In this document: positions 1 to 7,514 of the stretch, piece by piece | Layout: each line of letters opens with the position of its first letter | Numbering within the stretch: the first letter of the stretch is position 1 | NCBI RefSeq assembly: GCF_000374065.1 | Contig: NZ_KB893250.1 | Coordinates: 16,224 to 80,223, forward strand | DNA from: Spirosoma luteum DSM 19990 | GTDB taxonomy: Bacteria > Bacteroidota > Bacteroidia > Cytophagales > Spirosomataceae | Reading direction: 5' to 3' | DNA: 64,000 nt | The notes under the pieces: model-generated | What the model was told of the DNA's origin: nothing | Databases searched by the model: none | The model's input: the letters and a program-made list of their open reading frames with translations, nothing else | Position numbers and translations under genes: made by a program

Positions 1-129
1 GTCGGTTACAAACCCATTGATGGCAGACGAGGTTACCTGAGCCATAGCTCCGCTCCCACTGAGCAAAGCCAGAATCATACCGCCGACCAGCACCAGGGCT
101 ACCCGAAATTGCAGTAGTTTTTTAGACAT
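1..129 (-). CDS. Secreted/outer-membrane protein, N-terminal fragment (probable TonB-dependent receptor)
   Basis: Only the first 43 codons are in the window; the gene runs off the left edge. The start codon is at 127-129 on the minus strand. The encoded start is a classic export signal: MSKKLLQF, then a hydrophobic stretch (VALVLVGGMILALL) ending near GAMAQ. The following VTSSAINGFVTD matches the usual first strand of the carboxypeptidase-regulatory-like domain that opens SusC/TonB-dependent receptors in Bacteroidota. The receptor assignment is inference from these last 12 residues; that it is an exported protein is well supported. Confidence 0.6.
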   Translation of the reverse strand, partial: MSKKLLQFRVALVLVGGMILALLSGSGAMAQVTSSAINGFVTD

Positions 130-455
130 AGAAGTGTTTGTTTTGTTAGTAGTTTGAAGGGGTAAGCTTAAGTAGTCAGCTTATCCATTCAGGTGCAAAG
201 ATGCTCTTTTTTTTTGATGACGTAAAAGAGATTATCTCAAGAAAGTACTACTATACACAGTTTATTGAAACTTTACCTTAGAATAGTTTTATTTAAGGCG
301 GTCTACTTCCTGCCAATCTGTATTATCAAATTATTAGCAACACAGTATCACGTAGATAACTTCCGCCCGTTAGAGAATCATTAATTATTTTCAAGTGTAC
401 TTATACGAGGGAATGACCATCCATTTACCTTTTTCGCTCTTAGTTTTATCCTGTT
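130..455. other. Divergent intergenic region between the receptor and selD
   Basis: This 326-bp AT-rich stretch separates two divergent genes and must hold both promoters. I see no RNA gene or long inverted repeat. A pyrimidine-rich TTTTCGCTCTTA at 431-442, just upstream of selD, resembles the CTCTTTCACTCTTT motifs near other start codons in this window. Confidence 0.5.
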
Positions 456-1508
456 ATGACAGCAACTGAATCCGTTTCCTATAAACTCACTCAATACAGT
501 CATGGCGCGGGCTGTGGCTGCAAGATTTCGCCGAAAATACTGGATCAGATTCTGCACAGCAACGCCACCGGTTCTCAGCCTGCCTATCCGAGTCTACTGG
601 TCGGCAACGACTCCCGCGATGATGCCGCCGTTCTGGACCTGGGCAATGGGGAAGCCATTATCAGTACCACCGATTTTTTCATGCCCATCGTGGATGATGC
701 CTTCGACTTTGGCCGTATTGCCTCCGCCAACGCCATCAGTGACGTGTACGCAATGGGGGGAGAACCCATTATGGCGATAGCTATTCTGGGCTGGCCGGTA
801 GATAAATTACCCCCCCACGTAGCCGGACAGGTGATGGAAGGGGCACGTTCTATTTGTCGGGAAGCTGGCATTCCCGTGGCGGGTGGGCACAGTATCGACA
901 CAGTAGAACCCATTTTTGGCCTGGCCGTGACGGGCAAAGTACGCATCGACCACCTCAAACAGAACAACACCGCAACCGAGGGTTGTAAACTATACCTGAC
1001 CAAACCACTGGGTGTGGGTATCCTGACAACCGCTCAGAAGAAAGGCATCCTCAAACCCGAACATGCCAACACGGCACCCGCTCAGATGGCGCAACTCAAC
1101 AGGTTTGGGGCTACCCTGGGCAGGTTGCCTTACGTGAGAGCCCTGACCGATGTAACGGGTTTTGGTTTGCTAGGCCACCTGGTTGAAATGGCCGAAGGGT
1201 CGGGACTCAGTGCTATCGTTGAATTTGATGCGGTACCCAAACTACCCATGGTGGATGAGTATCTGGCTCAGAAAAGTTTTCCGGGCGGCACCGTCCGCAA
1301 CTGGGACAGTTACGGCCACAAAATCAGTGAACTGGAAGAACGACAGAAATATATACTCGCCGATCCGCAAACCTCGGGCGGCCTGCTCATTGCCGTTGAG
1401 TCGAGAGACACTGAAGAATTCGAACGCGTAGCTACCGAAAACGGGCTGAGCCTCCAATCGTTTGGCGAACTGGTGAAAAAGCAGGATAACGTAGTATACG
1501 TAAAATAA
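456..1508 (+). CDS. selD: Selenide, water dikinase (selenophosphate synthetase)
   Basis: Makes selenophosphate from selenide and ATP, the selenium donor for selenocysteine and 2-selenouridine. The 350-residue product follows E. coli SelD almost end to end: [16 protein letters not shown] at the N-terminus carries the catalytic cysteine (Cys20) and lysine (Lys23). [17 protein letters not shown] and AGGHSID mark the AIRS-like ATP-binding fold; [11 protein letters not shown] and DPQTSGGLL the C-terminal half. The catalytic residue is a normal Cys codon, not selenocysteine. No selA, selB or selU (mnmH) is in the window, so the user of the selenophosphate must be elsewhere. The start chosen gives the expected N-terminal length. 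Confidence 0.97.
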   Translation: MTATESVSYKLTQYSHGAGCGCKISPKILDQILHSNATGSQPAYPSLLVGNDSRDDAAVLDLGNGEAIISTTDFFMPIVDDAFDFGRIASANAISDVYAMGGEPIMAIAILGWPVDKLPPHVAGQVMEGARSICREAGIPVAGGHSIDTVEPIFGLAVTGKVRIDHLKQNNTATEGCKLYLTKPLGVGILTTAQKKGILKPEHANTAPAQMAQLNRFGATLGRLPYVRALTDVTGFGLLGHLVEMAEGSGLSAIVEFDAVPKLPMVDEYLAQKSFPGGTVRNWDSYGHKISELEERQKYILADPQTSGGLLIAVESRDTEEFERVATENGLSLQSFGELVKKQDNVVYVK

Positions 1509-1557
1509 AGAGCGATTGCGCTGAATTTTCACCTTTTTGCTCTTTCGCTCTTTAAAA

Positions 1558-2328
1558 ATGAAATTATATTTTCGTCAAATTGGGGAGACCGGTCCGGTCC
1601 TTGTCATTCTTCATGGCATTTTTGGTTCTTCGGACAATTGGTTAACCATCAGCAAAACCATTGCGGCTCAGGGGTACCGCATCTTCGCAGTTGATCAGCG
1701 GAATCACGGACAATCGCCCCGGGGTGATGACCAGGATTACCAGAGTATGGCCGCCGACCTGCGTGAATTCCTCATTGAACACAACCTGGAAAAACCAGTA
1801 TTAATTGGTCACTCGATGGGTGGCAAAACGGTGATGCAGTATGCAATGACCTATCCGGGCACGTTTGCCAAACTGGTTGTGGTCGATATTGCCCCCAAGT
1901 TTTACCCGATCCATCATGCCGAGCTTGTCCGGGGTTTGAACTCCATTGACCTGGCAGCCATTAAAAGTCGGGGTGATGCCGATGCCGCTCTCACCGCCTT
2001 CGAACCCTCCCTGACGGTGCGGCAGTTTTTACTCAAGAACCTGTACCGAAACGAAGAAGGCAACTTTGCCTGGCGACTGAACCTCCCCGTTATCGAGCGC
2101 GAACTGCATGGCGTAGGCGGAGAACTGACCAATCCCCAAATCGTGACCGAGCCAACGTTATTTATCCGGGGTAGTGAGTCGCCCTATATTCTGGATGAGG
2201 ACATACCGGCCATCAGGCAAATTTTCTCCCATGTCCGGATTGAGACCATTCAGGGTGCCGGTCACTGGATACAGGCCGAGAAGCCCGCCGAGTTTGTGGA
2301 GGTGCTCCTCAACTTTATTAGCAGTTAG
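1558..2328 (+). CDS. Alpha/beta hydrolase (YbfF-like esterase)
   Basis: A 256-residue cytoplasmic alpha/beta-hydrolase. The oxyanion/HG motif is LHGIFGSSDNW at residues 18-28, the nucleophile elbow is GHSMGG with Ser86, and the catalytic His is His236 in GAGHW near the C-terminus. FAVDQRNHGQS is typical of the YbfF esterase group. An in-frame TTG lies seven codons upstream at 1537, but the ATG at 1558 gives the usual family N-terminus and sits right after a CTCTTTCGCTCTTT tract. It lies 49 bp after selD in the same direction; the natural substrate cannot be read from sequence. Confidence 0.88.
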   Translation: MKLYFRQIGETGPVLVILHGIFGSSDNWLTISKTIAAQGYRIFAVDQRNHGQSPRGDDQDYQSMAADLREFLIEHNLEKPVLIGHSMGGKTVMQYAMTYPGTFAKLVVVDIAPKFYPIHHAELVRGLNSIDLAAIKSRGDADAALTAFEPSLTVRQFLLKNLYRNEEGNFAWRLNLPVIERELHGVGGELTNPQIVTEPTLFIRGSESPYILDEDIPAIRQIFSHVRIETIQGAGHWIQAEKPAEFVEVLLNFISS

Positions 2329-2415
2329 TTTTGTCATGCTGACGAAGGAAGCATCTTCGGTAAAAGAAATAGTATTTGCTCACCCGAAGATGCTTCCTTC
2401 GTCAGCATGACAAAA
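2329..2415. repeat. Perfect 32-bp inverted repeat filling the gap between two genes
   Basis: Arms 2329-2360 and 2384-2415 are perfect reverse complements over 32 bp. The element begins right after the hydrolase stop codon and ends one base before the next ATG. The core GTCATGCTGA...GCATCTTCGG is closely related to the inverted repeat at 29133-29212, so it looks like a dispersed REP/MITE-like hairpin. Lacking a T-tract, it is not a typical terminator, but it would fold strongly in RNA. Confidence 0.85.
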
Positions 2416-2416
2416 T

Positions 2417-3118
2417 ATGCCTACTCTTTACCTCATCCCTACCCTGCTGGCCGACGATACGGCGGATTTCGTTTTACCACCCACCATTCGGGACGTTATT
2501 GAAAAAACGGACACCTATTTCGTGGAAAATGTACGGTCGGCCCGGCGGTTTATCACGGGCCTGAAAACGAGCCGGATCATCGACGAAACCACGTTTTTCG
2601 ACCTCGACAAAGATACGCCCCCCGCCGATACACGCCGTCAGATTCAGGCAACTATGGAGCAAAGAAAAAATGCGGGTGTGCTGTCCGAAGCGGGCTGCCC
2701 CGGCGTGGCGGATCCCGGTGCCGTTGTGGTTAGCATGGCGCATTCGCTGGGCTGGCGGGTAGAACCGATGGTGGGACCATCCTCCATTTTATTGGCCCTG
2801 ATGGCATCGGGCATGAGCGGGCAGTCGTTTGTTTTTCACGGCTACCTGCCCATCGAACGGCAGGACCGCGCCCGCGCCATACGAAACCTCGAAAAAGAAG
2901 CGCAGCAACGTATACAGACGCAGATTTTCATGGAGACGCCTTACCGGAATGATGCGCTGTTTGCCGATGTCCTGGCCAACTGCCAGGCAAACACCCGCCT
3001 GTGCGTGGCCTGCAACGTGACCGCCCCCGATGCGTTTGTCCGCACCCTGACTGTTAAGGAATGGAAATCGGCTGTTCCCGATTTACGCAAAAAACCAACG
3101 GTATTTCTACTTTTGTAA
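2417..3118 (+). CDS. SAM-dependent methyltransferase, tetrapyrrole-methylase (RsmI-like) family
   Basis: A 233-residue protein of the fold shared by RsmI (16S rRNA C1402 2'-O-methylase) and cobalamin-pathway methylases. The N-terminus LYLIPTLLAD, the loop SEAGCPGVADPG (SAM-binding region) and VGPSSILLALMASGMSGQ, followed by FHGYLP, match RsmI motifs in order. Bacteroidota usually have a canonical RsmI plus this shorter paralogue, so I do not give a gene symbol. ATG follows immediately after the 32-bp inverted repeat, so translation may be affected by that hairpin. Confidence 0.85.
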   Translation: MPTLYLIPTLLADDTADFVLPPTIRDVIEKTDTYFVENVRSARRFITGLKTSRIIDETTFFDLDKDTPPADTRRQIQATMEQRKNAGVLSEAGCPGVADPGAVVVSMAHSLGWRVEPMVGPSSILLALMASGMSGQSFVFHGYLPIERQDRARAIRNLEKEAQQRIQTQIFMETPYRNDALFADVLANCQANTRLCVACNVTAPDAFVRTLTVKEWKSAVPDLRKKPTVFLLL

Positions 3119-3193
3119 GTCAGTTGGTCAGTCAGCTGGTCACATACTCCCTAACCGATCAAATCACCGACTGGCCAACTAAACAACTGACTA
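3118..3193. repeat. Imperfect inverted repeat (AGTCAGTTGG family)
   Basis: TCAGTTGGTCAGTC at the left pairs with GACTGGCCAACT and CAACTGACT at the right. It fills the gap between the methyltransferase and the MBL hydrolase and is unrelated in sequence to the hairpin at 2329-2415. Confidence 0.6.
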
Positions 3194-3212
3194 CCCAACT
3201 CACCTGGTGTCT

Positions 3213-3848
3213 ATGATTCAATCGTTCACGTTCTCGCCCTTTCAGGAAAACACGTACGTTGTTGCCGATGACACTACGGGTGAAGCGGTCATTATCGATC
3301 CCGGCTGTTATGACCAGGCCGAGAAAGTGACGCTGAGTACATTCATTACGGACCATAAACTCAGCGTTAAGTACCTGTTGCTCACCCATGCTCACCTCGA
3401 TCATGTGTTTGGTGTAGCTTACGTGAAGCGAACATTCGGGGTTAAAGCATACCTCCATCCGTTGGATAATGTTATTTACGACGATGTGCCCACGCGCTGC
3501 GCGCTGTACGGATTACGCGGGTACGAACCATCTGAAATTGACGAACCCCTGAAAGAAGGTGAGTCGATACGCTTCGGCAATACTGTTCTGGATGTCATCT
3601 TTGTACCGGGCCATGCGCCGGGTCATGTAGCGTTTGTCAATCATGCCGACCGCTACGTTATTGGGGGTGATGTGCTGTTCAATGGGAGCGTTGGGCGAAC
3701 CGATTTCCCTTTTTGTAGCCACGAAGCCCTGCTGAACAGCATAAGGACCCAATTCTTTACCCTTCCTGATGATTACGTTGTTTATCCCGGTCACATGGAA
3801 CCAACCACTATTGGAAAAGAGAAAAAGACAAACCCGTTTTTAAACTAA
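3213..3848 (+). CDS. MBL-fold metallohydrolase (glyoxalase II-like)
   Basis: A 211-residue metallo-beta-lactamase-fold hydrolase. The metal-binding motif THAHLDH supplies His59, His61, Asp63 and His64. Further ligands are visible in PGHAPGH, GGDVLF and YPGH. Length and motif order match the YcbL/glyoxalase-II-like hydrolases, which cleave thioesters such as S-lactoylglutathione; the substrate here is not established. A GTG two codons earlier (3207) is possible, but ATG 3213 followed by MIQSFTFSPFQENTYVV is the usual family start. Confidence 0.88.
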   Translation: MIQSFTFSPFQENTYVVADDTTGEAVIIDPGCYDQAEKVTLSTFITDHKLSVKYLLLTHAHLDHVFGVAYVKRTFGVKAYLHPLDNVIYDDVPTRCALYGLRGYEPSEIDEPLKEGESIRFGNTVLDVIFVPGHAPGHVAFVNHADRYVIGGDVLFNGSVGRTDFPFCSHEALLNSIRTQFFTLPDDYVVYPGHMEPTTIGKEKKTNPFLN

Positions 3849-3903
3849 TGATGAATGATAAATAACGCTGACACGTATCATTTAAACTTTATCATTCATC
3901 ATT
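3847..3903. repeat. Perfect 16-bp inverted repeat between MBL hydrolase and pssA
   Basis: AATGATGAATGATAAA (3847-3862) pairs perfectly with 3888-3903. It overlaps the MBL stop codon and lies just upstream of pssA. A third partial copy of the ATTCAT/ATGAAT unit follows at 3901-3906. It may attenuate read-through. Confidence 0.7.
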
Positions 3904-3929
3904 CATAACTTATCATACACGACTAAGAA

Positions 3930-4610
3930 TTGAAGCATCTTCCCAACGTCATGACCTGCGGCAACCTGTTGTGCGGGTGCATTGGCATCGTAATGACACT
4001 GCGCGGGCATCTCGATACGGCTGCCTGGCTGGTTGGACTGGCCTTAATACTGGATTTTGGTGATGGCTTTGTGGCCCGCCTGGTCAACGTTTCCGGACCG
4101 TTCGGCAAAGAACTCGATTCACTGGCCGATATCGTTACGTTCGGGGTACTGCCCGCTACCATCGTTTTTCAATACGGCTGGTTTCAGGGGTTAGGACCCA
4201 TCTCGTACGGGGCTTTCCTGATTGCGGTTTTATCCGCCCTGCGACTTGCCAGATTCAACATCGACACCCGCCAAAGCGACCAGTTTATTGGCTTGCCCAC
4301 GCCTGCCAACACCATGCTGATTGCCGCCCTTCCGCTGATGGAACGGTATCAGCCGCAGTACAATGCTATCTGGCAAAACGACATTGCCTGGGGAATGATC
4401 ATTGCGTTCTCGTTTATGATGGTCATGGACTTACCGCTTTTTGCGCTCAAGTTTAAATCCTTTGGCTGGGCCGAAAATCGTGTTAAATACAGTTTTTTGA
4501 TTGCGTCCGTCTTACTGCTGTTAATTTTGCAGTTTGCAGCCATCCCGCTCATTATCCTATTGTACATCCTTGTTTCACTATTTTCAAAGAGAGAGAGTGT
4601 GAAAGAGTGA
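3930..4610 (+). CDS. pssA: CDP-diacylglycerol--serine O-phosphatidyltransferase
   Basis: Transfers phosphatidyl from CDP-diacylglycerol to serine, the committed step to phosphatidylserine and phosphatidylethanolamine at the inner membrane. The CDP-alcohol phosphatidyltransferase signature DGx2ARx8Gx3Dx3D is complete in DFGDGFVARLVNVSGPFGKE followed by LDSLAD. Several hydrophobic segments follow, ending in a strongly hydrophobic C-terminal helix pair. The start is TTG at 3930 (KHLPNVMTCGNLLCG); the next Met would remove the conserved N-terminus, so TTG is preferred. The 3' end of the gene forms one arm of an inverted repeat. Confidence 0.92.
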   Translation: MKHLPNVMTCGNLLCGCIGIVMTLRGHLDTAAWLVGLALILDFGDGFVARLVNVSGPFGKELDSLADIVTFGVLPATIVFQYGWFQGLGPISYGAFLIAVLSALRLARFNIDTRQSDQFIGLPTPANTMLIAALPLMERYQPQYNAIWQNDIAWGMIIAFSFMMVMDLPLFALKFKSFGWAENRVKYSFLIASVLLLLILQFAAIPLIILLYILVSLFSKRESVKE

Positions 4611-4666
4611 AAGAAAGTCGTCCAAATCCAGACTGGCTCCCTTTTCATTCTTTCACTCTTTTACTC
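4595..4666. repeat. Inverted repeat built from GAAAGAGTGAAAGAA / TTCTTTCACTC
   Basis: The left arm (4595-4615) is inside the last codons and stop of pssA; the right arm is at 4648-4666 upstream of purS. The right arm carries the CTTTCACTCTTTT sequence that recurs upstream of several start codons. A GC-rich 17-mer (4666-4682), identical to one at 57657-57673, adjoins it. Confidence 0.65.
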
Positions 4667-4698
4667 CGCACCGGCGGCCCGGTTTCACTCTTTCGCAA

Positions 4699-4950
4699 AT
4701 GACATACATCGCAGAAATCAACATCATGACCCGTTCCGAAATTCTGGACCCTCAGGGAAAAGCGGTCAAATTGGGGCTTCATAACCTCCACATGGATACT
4801 ATCGACAATGTTCGTATTGGCAAGCACATCCGGCTCAACGTGGAAGCCGATACCGAAGAGCAAGCCCGTCAAACCGTTGATGAAGCCTGCAAACAACTAT
4901 TGGCCAACCTTATCATGGAAGAATATTCTTTTGAACTGCACCCCGCCTGA
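4699..4950 (+). CDS. purS: Phosphoribosylformylglycinamidine synthase subunit PurS
   Basis: The 83-residue PurS subunit of the three-part PurLQS enzyme of de novo purine synthesis, which converts FGAR to FGAM and needs PurS to bridge PurL and PurQ. The sequence shows the family pattern: an N-terminal strand, ILDPQGKAV, LGL...VRIGKHIRL, and a final helix KQLLANLIMEEYSFEL. Length is normal. purL and purQ are not adjacent in this window. The start follows a TTTCACTCTTTCGCAA tract. Confidence 0.9.
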   Translation: MTYIAEINIMTRSEILDPQGKAVKLGLHNLHMDTIDNVRIGKHIRLNVEADTEEQARQTVDEACKQLLANLIMEEYSFELHPA

Positions 4951-5013
4951 GAGCGGATCTGCGATTGTCTTTTTCCGGCATTCGTTGTACAAAGGAATTT
5001 ATCAGGAGAACAT

Positions 5014-5043
5014 CCCCCACAATAAGTACTATTTTTGTGGGGG
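5014..5043. terminator. Hairpin after purS; also spans the fabH -7 box
   Basis: CCCCCACAA (5014-5022) pairs with TTGTGGGGG (5035-5043). TATTTTTG at 5030-5037 matches the Bacteroidota -7 consensus TAnnTTTG and is 21 bp from the fabH start, so this short region may act both as a weak terminator and as the fabH promoter. Confidence 0.5.
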
Positions 5044-5058
5044 ATTTATTCGTATTAA

Positions 5059-6066
5059 ATGAACACGGTTTACACAACTATAAAAGGATTAGGGTTTTAC
5101 GTTCCGGACAATGTCGTTACGAACGATGACCTGACGCAGTATATGGACACGTCTGATGCCTGGATTCAGGAACGGACGGGCATCAAACAACGACGCTATT
5201 TTACGTACGGGAAGGACACCAATGCCAGCATGGCAACGGCAGCCTCCCGCATGGCCCTGGACCGGGCCGGCCTTGATGCATCAGCCGTTGACTTGATTGT
5301 TTACGCCACCATAACGCCGGATTATTATTTTCCCGGTTCGGCATTTTTGATGCAGCGTGAGCTGGGTCTGGAGGGTATCGGCGTTATCGACATTCGTAAC
5401 CAGTGTTCCGGCTTTATATACGCGCTCTCCATTGCCGATCAGTTTATAAAAACGGGTATGTACAAAACCGTTCTGGTGGTGGGTTCCGAGATTCAATCGT
5501 CGTACCTGAACAAAAGTAACGAGGGCCGGGGCGTAGCCGTTATTTTTGGCGATGGGGCCGGAGCCGCTGTCGTTCAGGCCACTACCGATCCTGAACACCG
5601 TATTTTGTCGACCCATTTGCACGCCGACGGTCGCTATGCGGAAGAGTTGTACGTACGCGATCCGGGTAGCAGTCGCGAGGGGCAGTGGATCAATGAAACA
5701 ACCTTAGCCGATAAGCAGTATAACGTAACCATGAACGGCAATACCGTTTTCAAACACGCCGTTGTCCGGTTTATGGAGGTGATTAACGAGAGCCTGGAAG
5801 CCAATAACTACAAAGCAGCGGATATTGCACTCCTGGTTCCCCATCAGGCCAATATTCGCATTTCTGACTATGTGCGCCAGCAGATGGGCTTACCGGAAGA
5901 GAAAGTGTTCAACAACATTCAGCAATACGGCAACACCACGGCGGCTTCCATCCCCATTGCCTTGACCGAAGCGTTTGAGAAAGGCCACGTTCAGCCCGGC
6001 GATTTAATTTGCCTGGCGGCTTTTGGCAGCGGTTTCACCTGGGCATCGGCCCTTATCAAGTGGTAA
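5059..6066 (+). CDS. fabH: 3-oxoacyl-ACP synthase III (KAS III)
   Basis: Condenses an acyl-CoA primer with malonyl-ACP to start fatty-acid synthesis. The 335-residue product has the KAS III catalytic triad: Cys116 in RNQCSGF, His262 in PHQANIRI and Asn292 in QYGNTTAASIP. SDAWIQERTGIKQR and the glycine-rich FGDGAGA are standard FabH motifs. Bacteroidota genomes often have several FabH-like paralogues, including ones used in secondary metabolism; nothing here suggests a specialised cluster. Start ATG 5059 is 21 bp after a good -7 box. Confidence 0.9.
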   Translation: MNTVYTTIKGLGFYVPDNVVTNDDLTQYMDTSDAWIQERTGIKQRRYFTYGKDTNASMATAASRMALDRAGLDASAVDLIVYATITPDYYFPGSAFLMQRELGLEGIGVIDIRNQCSGFIYALSIADQFIKTGMYKTVLVVGSEIQSSYLNKSNEGRGVAVIFGDGAGAAVVQATTDPEHRILSTHLHADGRYAEELYVRDPGSSREGQWINETTLADKQYNVTMNGNTVFKHAVVRFMEVINESLEANNYKAADIALLVPHQANIRISDYVRQQMGLPEEKVFNNIQQYGNTTAASIPIALTEAFEKGHVQPGDLICLAAFGSGFTWASALIKW

Positions 6067-6069
6067 ACC

Positions 6070-6181
6070 CGTAGAGACACAATACTTTGTGTCTTATGTG
6101 CGTCAGCTATTGTATCTAACCAAGAGCGATACATCTTCAGATAGCTGACGCACCCTGAGACACAATACCTTGTGTCTCTAC
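6070..6181. repeat. Nested inverted repeats between convergent genes
   Basis: Outer arms GTAGAGACACAA... and ...TTGTGTCTCTAC are each also self-palindromic (GACACAA-N-TTGTGTC). Inner arms GTGCGTCAGCTA and TAGCTGACGCAC pair perfectly. The element fills the gap between fabH and the convergent CoA-binding gene and would act as a bidirectional terminator. The outer units resemble dispersed GTAGAGAC-type repeats. Confidence 0.75.
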
Positions 6182-6183
6182 CA

Positions 6184-6555
6184 TTAATACGTGCCTACTG
6201 ACAGCATAACCAGGGTACAGGCTTCGATAGGCTCGATGCCCTCGGCCCGTAACTGCGCTTGAAATTCCGGATTTTCGGCACCGGGATTAAATATTACCCG
6301 ACGGGGCTTCAGGCTTTTGATATACTCGTACAGCGGGGGCTGATTTCGTGGCCCAACGTACATGGTTATCGTGTCAACATTGCTGATGGCCGGTTGCCCC
6401 GTCTGTATCGGATTCCCATCAATCTGCCCTGCTTTCAAGCCTATCAGCTCGATAGTATGGCCATGCCTCAGCAGGCTATGAGCCGCTAAGTTGGCGTAGC
6501 GGCCCGGTTTTTCCGTTGCCCCCACAACCATTGTCTTCCTTTCATCTGTATTCAT
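6184..6555 (-). CDS. CoA-binding domain protein (YccU-like)
   Basis: A 123-residue protein of the CoA_binding_2 family, a small Rossmann domain. MVVGATEKPGRYAN is the nucleotide-binding loop, LKPRRVIFNPGAENPE the second conserved segment, and EACTLVMLSVG the C-terminus. Family members bind CoA or similar nucleotides; a specific reaction is not known. It is convergent with fabH across the nested inverted repeat. Confidence 0.85.
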   Translation of the reverse strand: MNTDERKTMVVGATEKPGRYANLAAHSLLRHGHTIELIGLKAGQIDGNPIQTGQPAISNVDTITMYVGPRNQPPLYEYIKSLKPRRVIFNPGAENPEFQAQLRAEGIEPIEACTLVMLSVGTY

Positions 6556-6863
6556 CGCTCTAACAAAAGATAGATTTACTGCTTTCTGTTAAACTCGTCC
6601 GGAAGTCGGGTAGTTTCAGTTGCCACGTACCGGGTGTACCGGAAAATTCATCAATCGCATCTACTGCTCTATTAATACACTGCTGATAAACAGCTTGTTC
6701 GGCCGACTGAATGCATAATGCCAGCCTGATCAACCCAATCAATATATTGATAAACTGACAACTATTTCATCCGGCAGTTGTTACCTATTCATTGTGTACA
6801 CATGCCTGATTAACAGATCGCGTGTTGCCACGTAAGTCCAACCTACAACAAAAAACGCCGGTT

Positions 6864-7457
6864 ATGGATAACAGAGGGAGCCAAAGTTTCTGGAATGAGA
6901 AATGGACACCGATTGTGTTTGACGGTATTGAGAACCCTCCCCGCTATGACGTATCTAGCTATGGGCGATTACGCAGTTTCCAGTTGCCGTCGTCCGCCCA
7001 ACCCAATGCGACCGATGCGGATAAAACCAGCCGTTTGATTAAAGGATCGGTTATTCAGGGGTATCGGTCGCTCAATATCCGGTCGGAAGGGAAAACCCTG
7101 AATCGATACGTTCATAAACTGGTAGCCGAGCATTTTGTCAGCCGCTCTGACCCCGACCAGATTTTTGTTATCCACCTCGACCACGACAAGCAGAACAACT
7201 ACCATTTAAACCTGCGCTGGGTCACCAAAGCGGAGATGATTGAGCACAACAGAAACAATCCCAGTCTGAAAAACCGCCAGCTCCCCCGCCAGACCCGTAA
7301 TTACAAGCTGACCGAAACGAAGGTTAAGATTATCAAGAAGTTACTGCTGAATGACAAGAATCGCCTGAAAATGATAGCCAAGCAGTTTGGCATTACCCAC
7401 ACCCAGCTCAACCGGATTCGGTCGGGCGAGAACTGGAAGCACGTTACCCTGGAATGA
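6864..7457 (+). CDS. NUMOD4 / HNH homing-type endonuclease
   Basis: A free-standing 197-residue endonuclease of the phage/intron homing type. Residues about 10-40 form a NUMOD4 motif (EKWTPIVFDGIENPPRYDVS then YGRLRS). The middle is a HNH_3-like core (YVHKLVAEHF, then HLDHDKQNNYHLNLRWVT). The C-terminus has a helix-turn-helix (IAKQFGITHTQLNRIRSGENW). The ATG at 6864 gives a normal N-terminus; an upstream TTG at about 6822 in the same frame is less likely. It is not inside a recognisable intron or phage, so it is probably a solitary selfish or domesticated nuclease. Confidence 0.82.
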   Translation: MDNRGSQSFWNEKWTPIVFDGIENPPRYDVSSYGRLRSFQLPSSAQPNATDADKTSRLIKGSVIQGYRSLNIRSEGKTLNRYVHKLVAEHFVSRSDPDQIFVIHLDHDKQNNYHLNLRWVTKAEMIEHNRNNPSLKNRQLPRQTRNYKLTETKVKIIKKLLLNDKNRLKMIAKQFGITHTQLNRIRSGENWKHVTLE

Positions 7458-7514
7458 TTCGGCCGTAAACGATTCGGATACCGCTGGCGGTGGTTAACAC
7501 CAGTCCGGTTCTGA

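Noticed and set aside
456..1508. Selenocysteine codon in selD
   Set aside because: Position 20 is an ordinary Cys codon and no in-frame TGA is present.
6560..6742. 60-codon minus-strand frame upstream of the CoA-binding gene
   Set aside because: No recognisable motif or signal; it lies where the promoter of the CoA-binding gene is expected.
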